This document shows positions 34,625 to 42,206 of a stretch of 64,000 nucleotides of DNA, in pieces; position 1 is the stretch's first letter, and each line of letters begins with the position of its first letter. Position numbers and translations under genes: made by a program. Source of the DNA: JAJCZZ01 sp964569085 (lineage in GTDB: Bacteria; Gemmatimonadota; Gemmatimonadetes; Longimicrobiales; Gaopeijiaceae); the NCBI GenBank assembly GCA_964569085.1, contig CAZMTA010000011.1:1-64000 (forward strand). Direction: 5' to 3'. The notes under the pieces are model-generated. The model was not told the DNA's origin. It saw only the letters and a program-made list of their open reading frames with translations, and did not search any database.

Positions 34625-34653
34625 TTGACGGCTTTTTCCGCCCCCTCTAACTT
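34625..34653 (+). promoter_or_regulatory. Promoter of the TPR lipoprotein gene
   Basis: TTGACG (34625-34630) and TAACTT (34648-34653) are exactly 17 bp apart, within the 214-bp gap after uvrC. It is near consensus. The leader would be about 60 nt and contains AGGGAGG about 10 bp before the ATG. The rest of the gap shows nothing else clear. Confidence 0.65.
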
Positions 34654-34719
34654 TGGTGGTCTGGCCGATCGCCGGTCGGACCCCTCAAAAATCACGAAAG
34701 ACCCAGGGAGGTTCCCAGG

Positions 34720-36150
34720 ATGAAGATCCGCTCCGGACTCGTCCTTCTGTTGGCTGCAGGACTCGGACTCACCGGCTGTGCCTCCGGCGGAGGCGGCGGC
34801 GGTGGTGGCGGGTCCACCGGCGTTTCCATCCCCGGCGCGGAGAACCTGGCCCAGGGCGAGCGTCCCCGCGAGGACGAGAACACTCGGGCCGCGCAGCGCG
34901 CGCTCGAGGACGCGGCCGAGGCCACCGGCGCCGCCGCCGAGCAGCTCTACCAGACCGCTCTCGACGCCGCCGACGCGGCCATCGCCGCCGACTCGACGAA
35001 CCCGCGCGGCTGGCGTCTCGCCGCCGACGCGGCCATCGGGCTCGAGGACTACGAGGCCGCCAACCGCTACCTGACGCGGGCCGAGGAGCTCCGTCCCATC
35101 TACACGCTCCAGACCACGGGGCTGCGTGAGCAGACCTGGCTCCGGCTCTACGAGGAGGCCATCCCCCTCGTCAACGCCGGCGACTACGAGGGAGCCGCCG
35201 AGGTCTTCGAGGGCGCCCACGCGATGTACAAGGAGCGCCCCGAGGTCATGATCACCCTGGGCCAGATCTACGGGCAGCTCCGTGAGCACGACCGTGCTCT
35301 CGAGCTCCTCGCCCAGGCGCAGGAGATCATCGACAACGCCGATCCGGCGGTGACCGACACGACGATCATCAACTCGTGGGTGGAGCAGGGGGCCAACATC
35401 CCCCTCACCCGCGCCCAGATCCTGGCGGACGCCGGACGCATGGAGGAGGCCGTGGAGGCCTTCCGTGCCCTGGCCGTGGAGCATCCGGAGGATCTCATGA
35501 TCAACCGGAACCTGGCCACGCTGCTGGTCCAGATGGGCGAGACCGACGAGGCCTTCGAGGTCTACGACCGTCTGCTGCAGATCGACGGGCTCTCCGCCAT
35601 CGACTACTACAGCATCGGGGCGGGCTTCTATCAGGGTGAGGACTACGAGCGCGCCGCCGAGGCATTCGGGCGGGCCGCCGAGACCTCGGTGAACGAGCGC
35701 GACGCCCTGGAGATGTGGGCCCGCTCGCTCCAGATCGACTCGGCCTACTCGGCGATCCCGGCGGTGGCCGATCGTTGGATCGAGCTCGACCCCAACAACC
35801 AGAACGCCTACCTGATCCTTGCCCAGGCGTCCAACCAGCTCGGGGACGCGGACCGTGCCCGTGAGCTGGTGCAGACCATCGAGGGCCTCACGGTCACGGT
35901 GGACAACCTCCAGCTCCAGCGCTTCCCCAGCGGTGGCGCCGAGGTGACGGGCGGGCTCCGGAACGTGTCGCTGGATCCCGACACGCCGGTGCAGATCACC
36001 TTCACCTTCTACGACTCCGCGGGGAACGAGCTGGGCACCCAGTCCACCACGGTCCGCACGGGTCAGCAGGAGATGGTGGAGCTCTTCCGCGTCGAGTACG
36101 CGGGGAGCGAGCAGGTCGACGGGTACGGCTACGAGCTGACCCACCCGTAG
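34720..36150 (+). CDS. TPR-repeat lipoprotein with C-terminal FxLYD-like domain
   Basis: The protein has 476 aa. A lipoprotein signal ends LGLTGC with the lipidated Cys at residue 20, followed by an unusual run of nine glycines. Tetratricopeptide repeats fill about residues 60-380 (for example EVMITLGQIYGQLREHDRALELL and FEVYDRLLQIDG). The last 90 residues (GLRNVSLDPDTPVQITFTFYDSAGNELGT) look like an FxLYD-type immunoglobulin-like domain. It is a monocistronic unit with its own promoter and terminator, probably an outer-membrane scaffold. No specific partner can be named. Confidence 0.85.
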   Translation: MKIRSGLVLLLAAGLGLTGCASGGGGGGGGGSTGVSIPGAENLAQGERPREDENTRAAQRALEDAAEATGAAAEQLYQTALDAADAAIAADSTNPRGWRLAADAAIGLEDYEAANRYLTRAEELRPIYTLQTTGLREQTWLRLYEEAIPLVNAGDYEGAAEVFEGAHAMYKERPEVMITLGQIYGQLREHDRALELLAQAQEIIDNADPAVTDTTIINSWVEQGANIPLTRAQILADAGRMEEAVEAFRALAVEHPEDLMINRNLATLLVQMGETDEAFEVYDRLLQIDGLSAIDYYSIGAGFYQGEDYERAAEAFGRAAETSVNERDALEMWARSLQIDSAYSAIPAVADRWIELDPNNQNAYLILAQASNQLGDADRARELVQTIEGLTVTVDNLQLQRFPSGGAEVTGGLRNVSLDPDTPVQITFTFYDSAGNELGTQSTTVRTGQQEMVELFRVEYAGSEQVDGYGYELTHP

Positions 36151-36183
36151 GACACGGGCGCCACGGCGCCACGCAGCGACCGG

Positions 36184-36229
36184 GCGGTCCGGGGCCTCGT
36201 TTTCGAGGCTCCGGGCCGCTTCTTCTTTG
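36184..36229 (+). terminator. Intrinsic terminator after the TPR lipoprotein
   Basis: Arms 36184-36199 and 36204-36219 form a 16-bp stem with two G-T pairs and a TTTT loop. A T-rich tail (TTCTTCTTTG) follows. It lies 33 bp after the stop codon and before the tRNA-Gly promoter. Confidence 0.8.
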
Positions 36230-36264
36230 TGGGGTTGGGCGGGTGGCCCTGCGCGCGGGGCGGG

Positions 36265-36292
36265 TTGATTCCCGGAAGGCGAGCGCTACATT
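36265..36292 (+). promoter_or_regulatory. Promoter of tRNA-Gly
   Basis: TTGATT (36265-36270) and TACATT (36287-36292) are 16 bp apart. The -10 ends 10 bp before the tRNA 5' end at 36303. Confidence 0.55.
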
Positions 36293-36302
36293 TCCTCTCC
36301 AC

Positions 36303-36375
36303 GCGGGAGTAGCTCAGTTGGTAGAGCATCAGCTTCCCAAGCTGAGGGTCGCCGGTTCGAGCCCGGTCTCCCGCT
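36303..36375 (+). tRNA. tRNA-Gly (anticodon CCC)
   Basis: The cloverleaf is complete. The acceptor stem GCGGGAG (36303-36309) pairs with CTCCCGC (36368-36374). The D arm is AGCTCAGTTGGTAGAGC. The anticodon stem TCAGC/GCTGA encloses the loop TTCCCAA, giving anticodon CCC (reads GGG). The T arm has GGTTCGAGC. The discriminator base is T, as is usual for tRNA-Gly. CCA is not encoded. A strong hairpin follows. Confidence 0.95.
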
Positions 36376-36381
36376 CTGTGG

Positions 36382-36431
36382 CAAGCCGAGGCCCCCCGAC
36401 GGTTCCGACCGTTGGGGGGCCTCGGTGCTTG
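36382..36431 (+). terminator. Long hairpin after tRNA-Gly
   Basis: Arms 36386-36403 and 36408-36425 form an 18-bp stem with one G-T pair and the tetraloop TCCG. Outer CAAG/CTTG bases extend it past a small bulge. A long T-run is lacking, but the stem strength and its place just after the tRNA support transcript termination or 3' end formation. Confidence 0.7.
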
Positions 36432-36542
36432 TCGTCGCGGGCGTTCCAGGGGCGGGTCGCGGGTCGAGCCCCCGGATCGGCCGAATCAGGCCCCCCCACC
36501 CGTGCTTCCCTCCGCCCGCCGGCCATGGAGCCGTGCATCGCG

Positions 36543-36929
36543 ATGCGAAAGCCGAAACAGTTCGACGATCACCCCGCCCCCTTCGAACCCCCCGTCTACC
36601 GGGGCGTCTGCACCCACGTGGTCGACGGGGACACCTTCGACCTCATGATCGACCTGGGCCTGTACCAGTACGCGTACGAGTCGGTACGCCTGGCGGGGAT
36701 CGACACCCCCGAGATCTTCCGCCCGGCCGACGAGACCGAGCTGGCCCGCGGTCACGCGGCCAAGGCGGCCGTGGAGGCGCTCATCCTCGACCAGCCCGTC
36801 CTCCTCCGGACCCACCGGGACAGGACGACCTTCGGGCGCTTCGTGGCCGACGTCCACTTCCTCGAGGGCGGCGAGTGGCGCGACCTGGCCACGTGGCTCC
36901 GGGAGGAGGGTCACGCCAAGGAGGCGTAG
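36543..36929 (+). CDS. Staphylococcal-nuclease-like (thermonuclease family) protein
   Basis: The protein has 128 aa from the ATG at 36543 (134 if the ATG at 36525 is used; a GGAG box 12 bp upstream slightly favours the inner one). The SNase fold is clear: VVDGDTFDLMID (calcium-binding aspartates), VRLAGIDTPE (with the Arg and Glu matching R35 and E43 of the staphylococcal enzyme) and DRTTFGRFVADV (with the R87 equivalent). The catalytic set is therefore intact. There is no signal peptide, so it is probably cytoplasmic. It stands alone between the tRNA hairpin and a convergent gene. Confidence 0.88.
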   Translation: MRKPKQFDDHPAPFEPPVYRGVCTHVVDGDTFDLMIDLGLYQYAYESVRLAGIDTPEIFRPADETELARGHAAKAAVEALILDQPVLLRTHRDRTTFGRFVADVHFLEGGEWRDLATWLREEGHAKEA

Positions 36930-36979
36930 GCCGGCGGCGGAGCCCGGTCGGGGCCCGGCGCGCTCAGGCCCCGGCGCGC

Positions 36980-37822
36980 TCAGGCCCCGGCCGGCTCCGG
37001 TCCGCGCCCGTTCCGGGCCAGCCAGGCCACGTCCACTCCGAACGACCACGCCAGGGAGGCCAACCCCCCGACGAGGGCGGGGACCGCCACCCCGGCGGGG
37101 ATGGGCGGTCCGAGAGCGACGAGCAGGACGGCGCCCTGCACCACGCACACCGCCTTGCGACGGAAGCTGGGGGGAAGGGGCGCCCGGAGGACGGGCCAGA
37201 GGCGGGCGGCTCCGACGAAGAGGTAGCGCATGAGCCCGATGAGCAGGACCCAGGAGCCGGCGCGGCCGGCCTCCCACACGAGCGCGGAGAGCACCAGCAT
37301 GAGGAAGGCGTCCAGCTCCATGTCGAAGCGGGCGCCGAACGCGGTCCGGGTGCCGGTGCGCCGGGCGACCCAGCCGTCCACGCCGTCCAGGACCAGGGCG
37401 AGGGTGGAGACGCCGACCGCCCACCAGAGCGCGGAGGGCCCGAGGTCCCCCGGGACGGCCACCAGCGCGGCCACGGAGAGGACGAGGACGGCCCGGAGGA
37501 GCGTCACCCGGTTGGCGGCCCCGAGCCCGGCGCCGGGAAGGCCCGCCGGGAGGCGAGCCAGCACCAGGGCGGCCAGGACCCCGTACGCCGCGAGCGCCGC
37601 GCCGGGATAGCTGGCAGGGAGGTCCAGGAGCGCCCAGGTTGGTCCGGTGACGGCGGCGAGCGCGCCCAGCCCCGCCACCAGGTCCCCGACCGGGCCGGAC
37701 GCGGGGCCCCGCGGCGACGCGGGCCCGACGGGGCGCGCGGCGTCCACGACGACGTCGGAAGGGGCGGCGGGAGAGGGCAGGGGAGGTTCCTCGTGGCGAC
37801 GGAAGAGACCAGGGAATGACAT
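36980..37822 (-). CDS. CDP-alcohol phosphatidyltransferase family membrane protein
   Basis: These enzymes swap CMP of a CDP-lipid or CDP-alcohol for another alcohol. The family motif is perfect: DG-x2-AR-x8-G-x3-D-x3-D in DGWVARRTGTRTAFGARFDMELD-like order near residues 148-170. About six membrane helices follow the usual plan. The first 45 residues are Pro/Ala-rich, and the assigned ATG at 37822 overlaps the start of the divergent dehydrogenase by 7 bp without a visible ribosome binding site. A later start is therefore possible. The alcohol acceptor is unknown. It faces the dehydrogenase gene of the unusual cluster. Confidence 0.85.
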   Translation of the reverse strand: MSFPGLFRRHEEPPLPSPAAPSDVVVDAARPVGPASPRGPASGPVGDLVAGLGALAAVTGPTWALLDLPASYPGAALAAYGVLAALVLARLPAGLPGAGLGAANRVTLLRAVLVLSVAALVAVPGDLGPSALWWAVGVSTLALVLDGVDGWVARRTGTRTAFGARFDMELDAFLMLVLSALVWEAGRAGSWVLLIGLMRYLFVGAARLWPVLRAPLPPSFRRKAVCVVQGAVLLVALGPPIPAGVAVPALVGGLASLAWSFGVDVAWLARNGRGPEPAGA

Positions 37823-38835
37823 CGGACACGGACACGAACACCGCCCGCGCCTTCTGGGTCCAGGAGCCTGGACGTGGGGAGATCGTGGCCCGAACCCTCC
37901 CCCCGCGGCAAGAGGGGCAGGTGCGCGTACGGGCCCGCTTCTCCGGCATCAGCCGGGGCACCGAGACGCTCGTCTTCCGGGGCGCCGTGCCCGAGTCCCA
38001 GCGCCAGGCCATGCGGGCCCCGTTCCAGGAGGGGGACTTCCCGGGCCCCGTGAAGTACGGGTACGCCAGCGTGGGCGAGGTCGTGGAGGCCCCGTCCACC
38101 GAGGCGGGGCGGGCCCTGCTGGGCCGGACGGTGTTCTGCCTCCACCCCCACCAGGACCGCTACGACGTGCCCCTGGCGGCCGTGCGCCCCGTGCCCGACG
38201 GGGTCCCGGCCGCGCGGGCGGTCCTGGCCGCGAACCTCGAGACCGCCGTGAACGGCACCTGGGACGCAGGGCTCGGCGTGGGGGACCGCGTGGTCGTCGT
38301 GGGCGGCGGCGTGGTCGGGCTCCTGGCGGCCTGGCTGGCCGGACGGATCCCCGGCACGCGCGTGACCGTCGTGGACCCGGAGCCCTCGCGGGAGGAGCCG
38401 GCCCGGACCCTCGGCCTGGCCTGGCGCCCCGACCCTCCGGGGACCGCCGACGCGGACGTGGTGATCCACGCCAGCGGCCACCCCGACGGGCTCCGGGACG
38501 CCCTCGCCCTGGCGGGGGAGGAGGCCACCGTGGTGGAGATGAGCTGGTTCGGGGACCGGACCGTGTCGCTCCCCCTGGGCGGGGCGTTCCACTCCCGCCG
38601 CCTCACGCTGCGGAGCAGCCAGGTGGGCCACCTCCCCCCGGCCCGTCGACCGCGCTGGGACCACGCCCGGCGCATGGACCTGGCCCTCCGCCTGCTCGAG
38701 GATCCGGCCCTGGACGTGCTCCTCTCCGGGGAGTCCGAATTCGAGGCCCTGCCCTCGCTGATGCCCCGGCTGGCCGACGGCGCCCCGGAGACGCTGTGCC
38801 ACCGTGTCCGCTACCCCGGATCCGGACGGGGATGA
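37816..38835 (+). CDS. MDR-family dehydrogenase, BchC-like, without catalytic zinc Cys
   Basis: This 339-residue medium-chain dehydrogenase/reductase starts with the GroES-like fold and has SGISRGTETLVFRG near residues 36-49. That position holds Cys in zinc alcohol dehydrogenases, but here it is Ser, as in BchC-type proteins. The nucleotide-binding GGGVVGLLAAWLAG is near 166-179. A ligand such as a sugar or pterin alcohol is possible. It heads a plus-strand series with the PTPS-like, glycosyltransferase, methyltransferase and UPF0104 genes. GGAAG lies 10 bp before the ATG. Confidence 0.85.
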   Translation: MTSDTDTNTARAFWVQEPGRGEIVARTLPPRQEGQVRVRARFSGISRGTETLVFRGAVPESQRQAMRAPFQEGDFPGPVKYGYASVGEVVEAPSTEAGRALLGRTVFCLHPHQDRYDVPLAAVRPVPDGVPAARAVLAANLETAVNGTWDAGLGVGDRVVVVGGGVVGLLAAWLAGRIPGTRVTVVDPEPSREEPARTLGLAWRPDPPGTADADVVIHASGHPDGLRDALALAGEEATVVEMSWFGDRTVSLPLGGAFHSRRLTLRSSQVGHLPPARRPRWDHARRMDLALRLLEDPALDVLLSGESEFEALPSLMPRLADGAPETLCHRVRYPGSGRG

Positions 38836-38898
38836 CCCCGCGGTGTCCCCCGGGGTAGGGGGTTGATCCGTCCACGCCCTTCCACCGGAGACGCCGCC

Positions 38899-39297
38899 GT
38901 GTACAGCCTCACCGTTCGCGACCACTTCATGATCGCCCACTCCTTCGAGGGGGAGGTCTTCGGCCCGGCCCGCCGGCTCCACGGCGCCACCTACGTGGTG
39001 GACGCCACCTTCCGCCGGGCCGAGCTCGACGGAGACGGGCTGGTCGTGGACATCGGGCGGGCCGGCCAGGTCCTGGCCGAGCTCCTCTCGGAGCTGAACT
39101 ACCGGAACCTGGACGACGAGCCGGACTTCGAGGGGAAGAACACGACCACGGAGTTCCTGGCCCGCGTCCTCTTCGAGCGGCTCGCCCACGCGCTCCGCGA
39201 GGGCCGCGTCGGGGAGGGGGGTCGAGGTGTGGAACGCCTGGAGGTGACCCTCCGGGAGTCCCACGTGGCCTGGGCCAGCTACGAGGGAGCGGTGTGA
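38899..39297 (+). CDS. Degenerate 6-pyruvoyl-tetrahydropterin synthase/QueD-fold protein
   Basis: The protein has 132 aa from the GTG at 38899, which has a GGAG box 9 bp upstream. The fold of the PTPS/QueD family is recognisable (DHFMIAHSFEG, RRLHGATY, NTTTEFLA). However the usual HGHxY zinc motif reads HGATY, so one zinc His is lost. The catalytic Cys before it is absent, and the LDH motif reads LDD, losing the catalytic His. The substrate-binding Glu of TxE is kept. It is unlikely to do standard QueD or PTPS chemistry and may have a new role or serve as a binding protein. Its stop overlaps the next start. Confidence 0.85.
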   Translation: MYSLTVRDHFMIAHSFEGEVFGPARRLHGATYVVDATFRRAELDGDGLVVDIGRAGQVLAELLSELNYRNLDDEPDFEGKNTTTEFLARVLFERLAHALREGRVGEGGRGVERLEVTLRESHVAWASYEGAV

Positions 39298-40361
39298 GCC
39301 CCCCGCTCCATTTCGTCGTCCCCGGCCCCCTGGAGCAACGCACCGGCGGCTACCGCTACGACGCCCACGTGGCCCGGGGGCTCCGCGATCTGGGGTGGGA
39401 GGTCCAGGTCCACGAGCTGGAGGGGGACTTCCCCGGCCCCGACCCGGACGCGGCCGCCTCCCTGGAGGCGGCGCTGGAGGAGGTCGACCCCGGCGACACG
39501 GCCGTGGTGGACGGCCTGGCGGGGGGAGCCCACCCCGAGGCGCTGGAGGGTGCCCGGGACGACCTCCGGCTGGTGGCCCTCGTCCACCACCCGCTGGCCG
39601 ACGAGACCGGGCTCGACCCGGAGCGGGCCGAGCGCCTCCGGGCGCTGGAGGCCCGCGCCCTGGCGGCCTGCCACGGGGTGGTCACCACGAGCCCGTTCAC
39701 CCGGGACCGCCTGGGCGGGTGGGGCGTCCCGGCCCACCGGATCCGGGCGGTGGTCCCGGGAACCGAGCCGGCCCCCCGCGCCGCCGGACCCGGGCCCGGT
39801 CGGGATCCCCACCTCCTCTGCCTGGGCTCCCTCGTTCCACGGAAGGGGCAGGACATCCTCGTGGGCGCGCTGGAGGGGCTCACCGACCTCCCGTGGCGCT
39901 GCTCGCTGGTGGGGAGCGCCGAGCGGGACCCCGACTTCGCGGAAGCCCTCCGGCGGAAGGTGTCGGACGCGGGGCTCGAGGACCGGATCGAGATCACCGG
40001 GGAGGTGGACGAGGCCGAGCTGGAGCGCCGCTTCCACGGGGCGTCCCTCTTCGTCCTGCCGTCGCGCACCGAGGGGTACGGGATGGCGCTCACCGAGGCG
40101 CTGGCCCGGGGGCTTCCGGTCGTGGGGACCACGGGAGGCGCCGTCCCCGAGACGGTGCCCGCGGCGGCGGGGATGCTCGTGTCTCCCGGAGACGTCGACG
40201 CGCTCTGCGAGGCGCTCCGGACGCTCCTGGAGAACCCGGACCGGCGCGAGGGCCTCTCCGCCGGGGCGAGGGCGTACGCCGCTTCACTGCCCACCTGGCC
40301 GGAGACCACGGAGGCCTTCGCCCGGGCCCTGGGGGAGCTGGTGGGGCACCGCCGTGGCTGA
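39294..40361 (+). CDS. GT4-type glycosyltransferase
   Basis: The protein has 355 aa and a GT-B fold. The N-terminal half opens with LHFVVPGPLEQRTGGYRYD (the glycine-rich acceptor loop). The C-terminal half has LGSLVPRKGQDILV and the donor-binding FVLPSRTEGYGMALTEALARGLPVV with the EX7E element. There is no membrane anchor. GTGA overlaps on both ends (PTPS-like gene before, methyltransferase after) imply coordinated translation. Donor and acceptor are unknown. In this context a small GTP-derived molecule or a lipid-linked acceptor is possible. Confidence 0.9.
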   Translation: MSPPLHFVVPGPLEQRTGGYRYDAHVARGLRDLGWEVQVHELEGDFPGPDPDAAASLEAALEEVDPGDTAVVDGLAGGAHPEALEGARDDLRLVALVHHPLADETGLDPERAERLRALEARALAACHGVVTTSPFTRDRLGGWGVPAHRIRAVVPGTEPAPRAAGPGPGRDPHLLCLGSLVPRKGQDILVGALEGLTDLPWRCSLVGSAERDPDFAEALRRKVSDAGLEDRIEITGEVDEAELERRFHGASLFVLPSRTEGYGMALTEALARGLPVVGTTGGAVPETVPAAAGMLVSPGDVDALCEALRTLLENPDRREGLSAGARAYAASLPTWPETTEAFARALGELVGHRRG

Positions 40362-41190
40362 GCCGGGAGAGCCCGGAGAGGCGCCCGCGGACCGCTTCGA
40401 GGAGGGGTGGCTGGGGCTGAGGGAGGGTGTGGACCACCGCTCCCGGGCCGAGGCGCTGGTCGCGCCGCTCCGCGCGGCGTGGCGCGACCGGGGCTGGAGC
40501 CGTGTCGTGGACCTGGGCGCCGGAACGGGGTCGAACCTGCGGTACCTGTCGCCCCGCCTCCCCCCGTCGCAGCGCTGGACGCTGGTGGACCACGACCCGG
40601 CGCTCCTGGCCCGCGCCCGGGACGGCCTGCCGGCGTCCGACCGAGCCCACGGGGCCGTCCCGGAGGTGGAGATCCGGGTCGGGGACCTGGACGAGGTCGG
40701 GCTCGCCGCCGTGGACGACGCGGACCTGGTGACGGCCTCCGCGCTCCTGGACCTGGTCTCCCGGCGATGGCTGGAGCGGCTCGTGGACCGGGTCGTGGAC
40801 GCCGGCGCGGGGCTCCTGGTGGCGCTCAGCTACGACGGCACCGTCGGTTGGGACGCGCCCCTCCCCGACGACGACCTGGTCCGGGAGGCCGTGAACCGGC
40901 ACCAGCGCCGGGACAAGGGGCTCGGCGGCGCCCTTGGACCCGACGCCGCGGTGGAGGCGGCCCGCCTCCTGGAGGCCGCGGGCCGCACGGTCCGCCTGGA
41001 GCCGAGCCCCTGGCGCCTCGGCCCCGGAGACGAGGCGCTGACGCGGGAGCTCGTCGACGGCTGGGCCCGGGCCGCCGCGGAGGAGCGCCCCGACGCCGCG
41101 GCGCGCATCGCCGCCTGGGCCGCCGAGCGGACGGCCCGCGCCGGCGAGGGTGTGCGGGTGGGCCACCAGGACCTCCTCGCGCTCCCGTGA
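40354..41190 (+). CDS. Class I SAM-dependent methyltransferase
   Basis: The protein has 278 aa from the GTG at 40354, which overlaps the glycosyltransferase end by 8 bp. Motif I is VVDLGAGTGSNLRYLS (about residues 48-63), followed by the acidic strand WTLVDHDP (about 75-82) and a motif IV-like DADLVTASALLDL. The C-terminal region is helical and less conserved. The substrate is unknown. It overlaps the UPF0104 gene (GTGA). Confidence 0.88.
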   Translation: MAEPGEPGEAPADRFEEGWLGLREGVDHRSRAEALVAPLRAAWRDRGWSRVVDLGAGTGSNLRYLSPRLPPSQRWTLVDHDPALLARARDGLPASDRAHGAVPEVEIRVGDLDEVGLAAVDDADLVTASALLDLVSRRWLERLVDRVVDAGAGLLVALSYDGTVGWDAPLPDDDLVREAVNRHQRRDKGLGGALGPDAAVEAARLLEAAGRTVRLEPSPWRLGPGDEALTRELVDGWARAAAEERPDAAARIAAWAAERTARAGEGVRVGHQDLLALP

Positions 41191-42206
41191 CCCCGGAGTC
41201 GGGAACGGGCACCGCCCGGGGCAGGACGGGGCTCCGCGTGGCGGTGAGCCTGGCGCTGGTGGGCGTCCTCCTGTGGCTCCTGGACGCCGGCGTGGTGCTG
41301 GAGCGGCTCGGGTCGCTGGACCCGGCCTGGGTGGCGGCGGCGCTGGCCGTCTCCGTGCTCCAGGTCGCTGCGTCGGCGTGGCGCTGGCGCTTCACCGCCC
41401 GGGCGCTGGGGCTCTCCCTCCCCATGGGCGCGGCGCTCCGGGAGTACTACCTGGGGACCTTCCTGAACCAGCTCCTCCCCGGGGGCGTGGCCGGCGACGT
41501 CTCCCGGGCCTGGCGCCACGCCCGGGAGGTGGAGCGGGCCGGCCCGGCGGTCCGGGCCGTGGTGCTGGAGCGGGCGTCGGGGCAGGTGGTCATGGCGGCC
41601 ACCGCGGTGGGGTGCCTCACCTTCCTTCCGGTCCCGGGCGCCCCGGGGCCGCGGCTGGCGCTGGGGGGCGGGCTGGCCCTGATGCTGGTGGGCGCGGCCG
41701 TCTGGGTCATGGGACGACGGCGGGCGGCGATCTCCGAGGGCGAGGAGGCTCCCGCGGACACCCTCGTCGGCCGCGTGGGCCGGGACGTCCGGGCCGGCCT
41801 CCTGGCGCCGCGGGTCCTCCCGGTGCAGCTCGCCACCTCGGCGTTCGTGGTGGCCACCTACCTGGCCACCTGGGTGGCGGCGGCCCGGGCGGTGGGGCTG
41901 GAGGGCCCGTGGACGACCCATGCGACGCTGGGCGCCCCGATCCTCATGGCCATGCTCGTCCCCCTCACCGTGGCGGGGTGGGGGGCGCGGGAAGGGGCCG
42001 CGGCCGCCCTCTTCGCGGCCGTGGGGCTCTCCGCGTCCGACGGAATGGCCGTCTCGGTGGCCTACGGCCTCCTGGTGCTGGCCTCCAGCCTACCCGGGGG
42101 CCTGGTCCTCGTCGGCCTCGCCGGAGGCCGCTCCCGCCGGGGTCCGCAGGTCGAGCTCGAAGAGCACGTCGCCGCCCAGGGGGAAGATCCGGCACCGGGG
42201 GCGTAG
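41187..42206 (+). CDS. UPF0104/lysylphosphatidylglycerol-synthase-TM-like membrane protein
   Basis: The protein has 339 aa with about eight membrane helices. The family hallmark is a segment with YYLGTFLNQLLPGGVAGDVSRAWR (about residues 88-111) and later LASSLPGGLVLVG near the end. The family includes the membrane part of MprF and proteins of isoprenoid or glycan pathways, some suspected to be flippases. No lysyltransferase domain is attached. The last 117 bp overlap the convergent reductase gene. It probably handles a lipid-linked product of this cluster, which is an inference. Confidence 0.85.
   Translation: MTPESGTGTARGRTGLRVAVSLALVGVLLWLLDAGVVLERLGSLDPAWVAAALAVSVLQVAASAWRWRFTARALGLSLPMGAALREYYLGTFLNQLLPGGVAGDVSRAWRHAREVERAGPAVRAVVLERASGQVVMAATAVGCLTFLPVPGAPGPRLALGGGLALMLVGAAVWVMGRRRAAISEGEEAPADTLVGRVGRDVRAGLLAPRVLPVQLATSAFVVATYLATWVAAARAVGLEGPWTTHATLGAPILMAMLVPLTVAGWGAREGAAAALFAAVGLSASDGMAVSVAYGLLVLASSLPGGLVLVGLAGGRSRRGPQVELEEHVAAQGEDPAPGA

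Noticed and set aside
36243..36542. Upstream extension of the nuclease gene through the tRNA-Gly
   Set aside because: The frame covers a complete tRNA and its hairpin. The nuclease fold needs only the region from about 36525.
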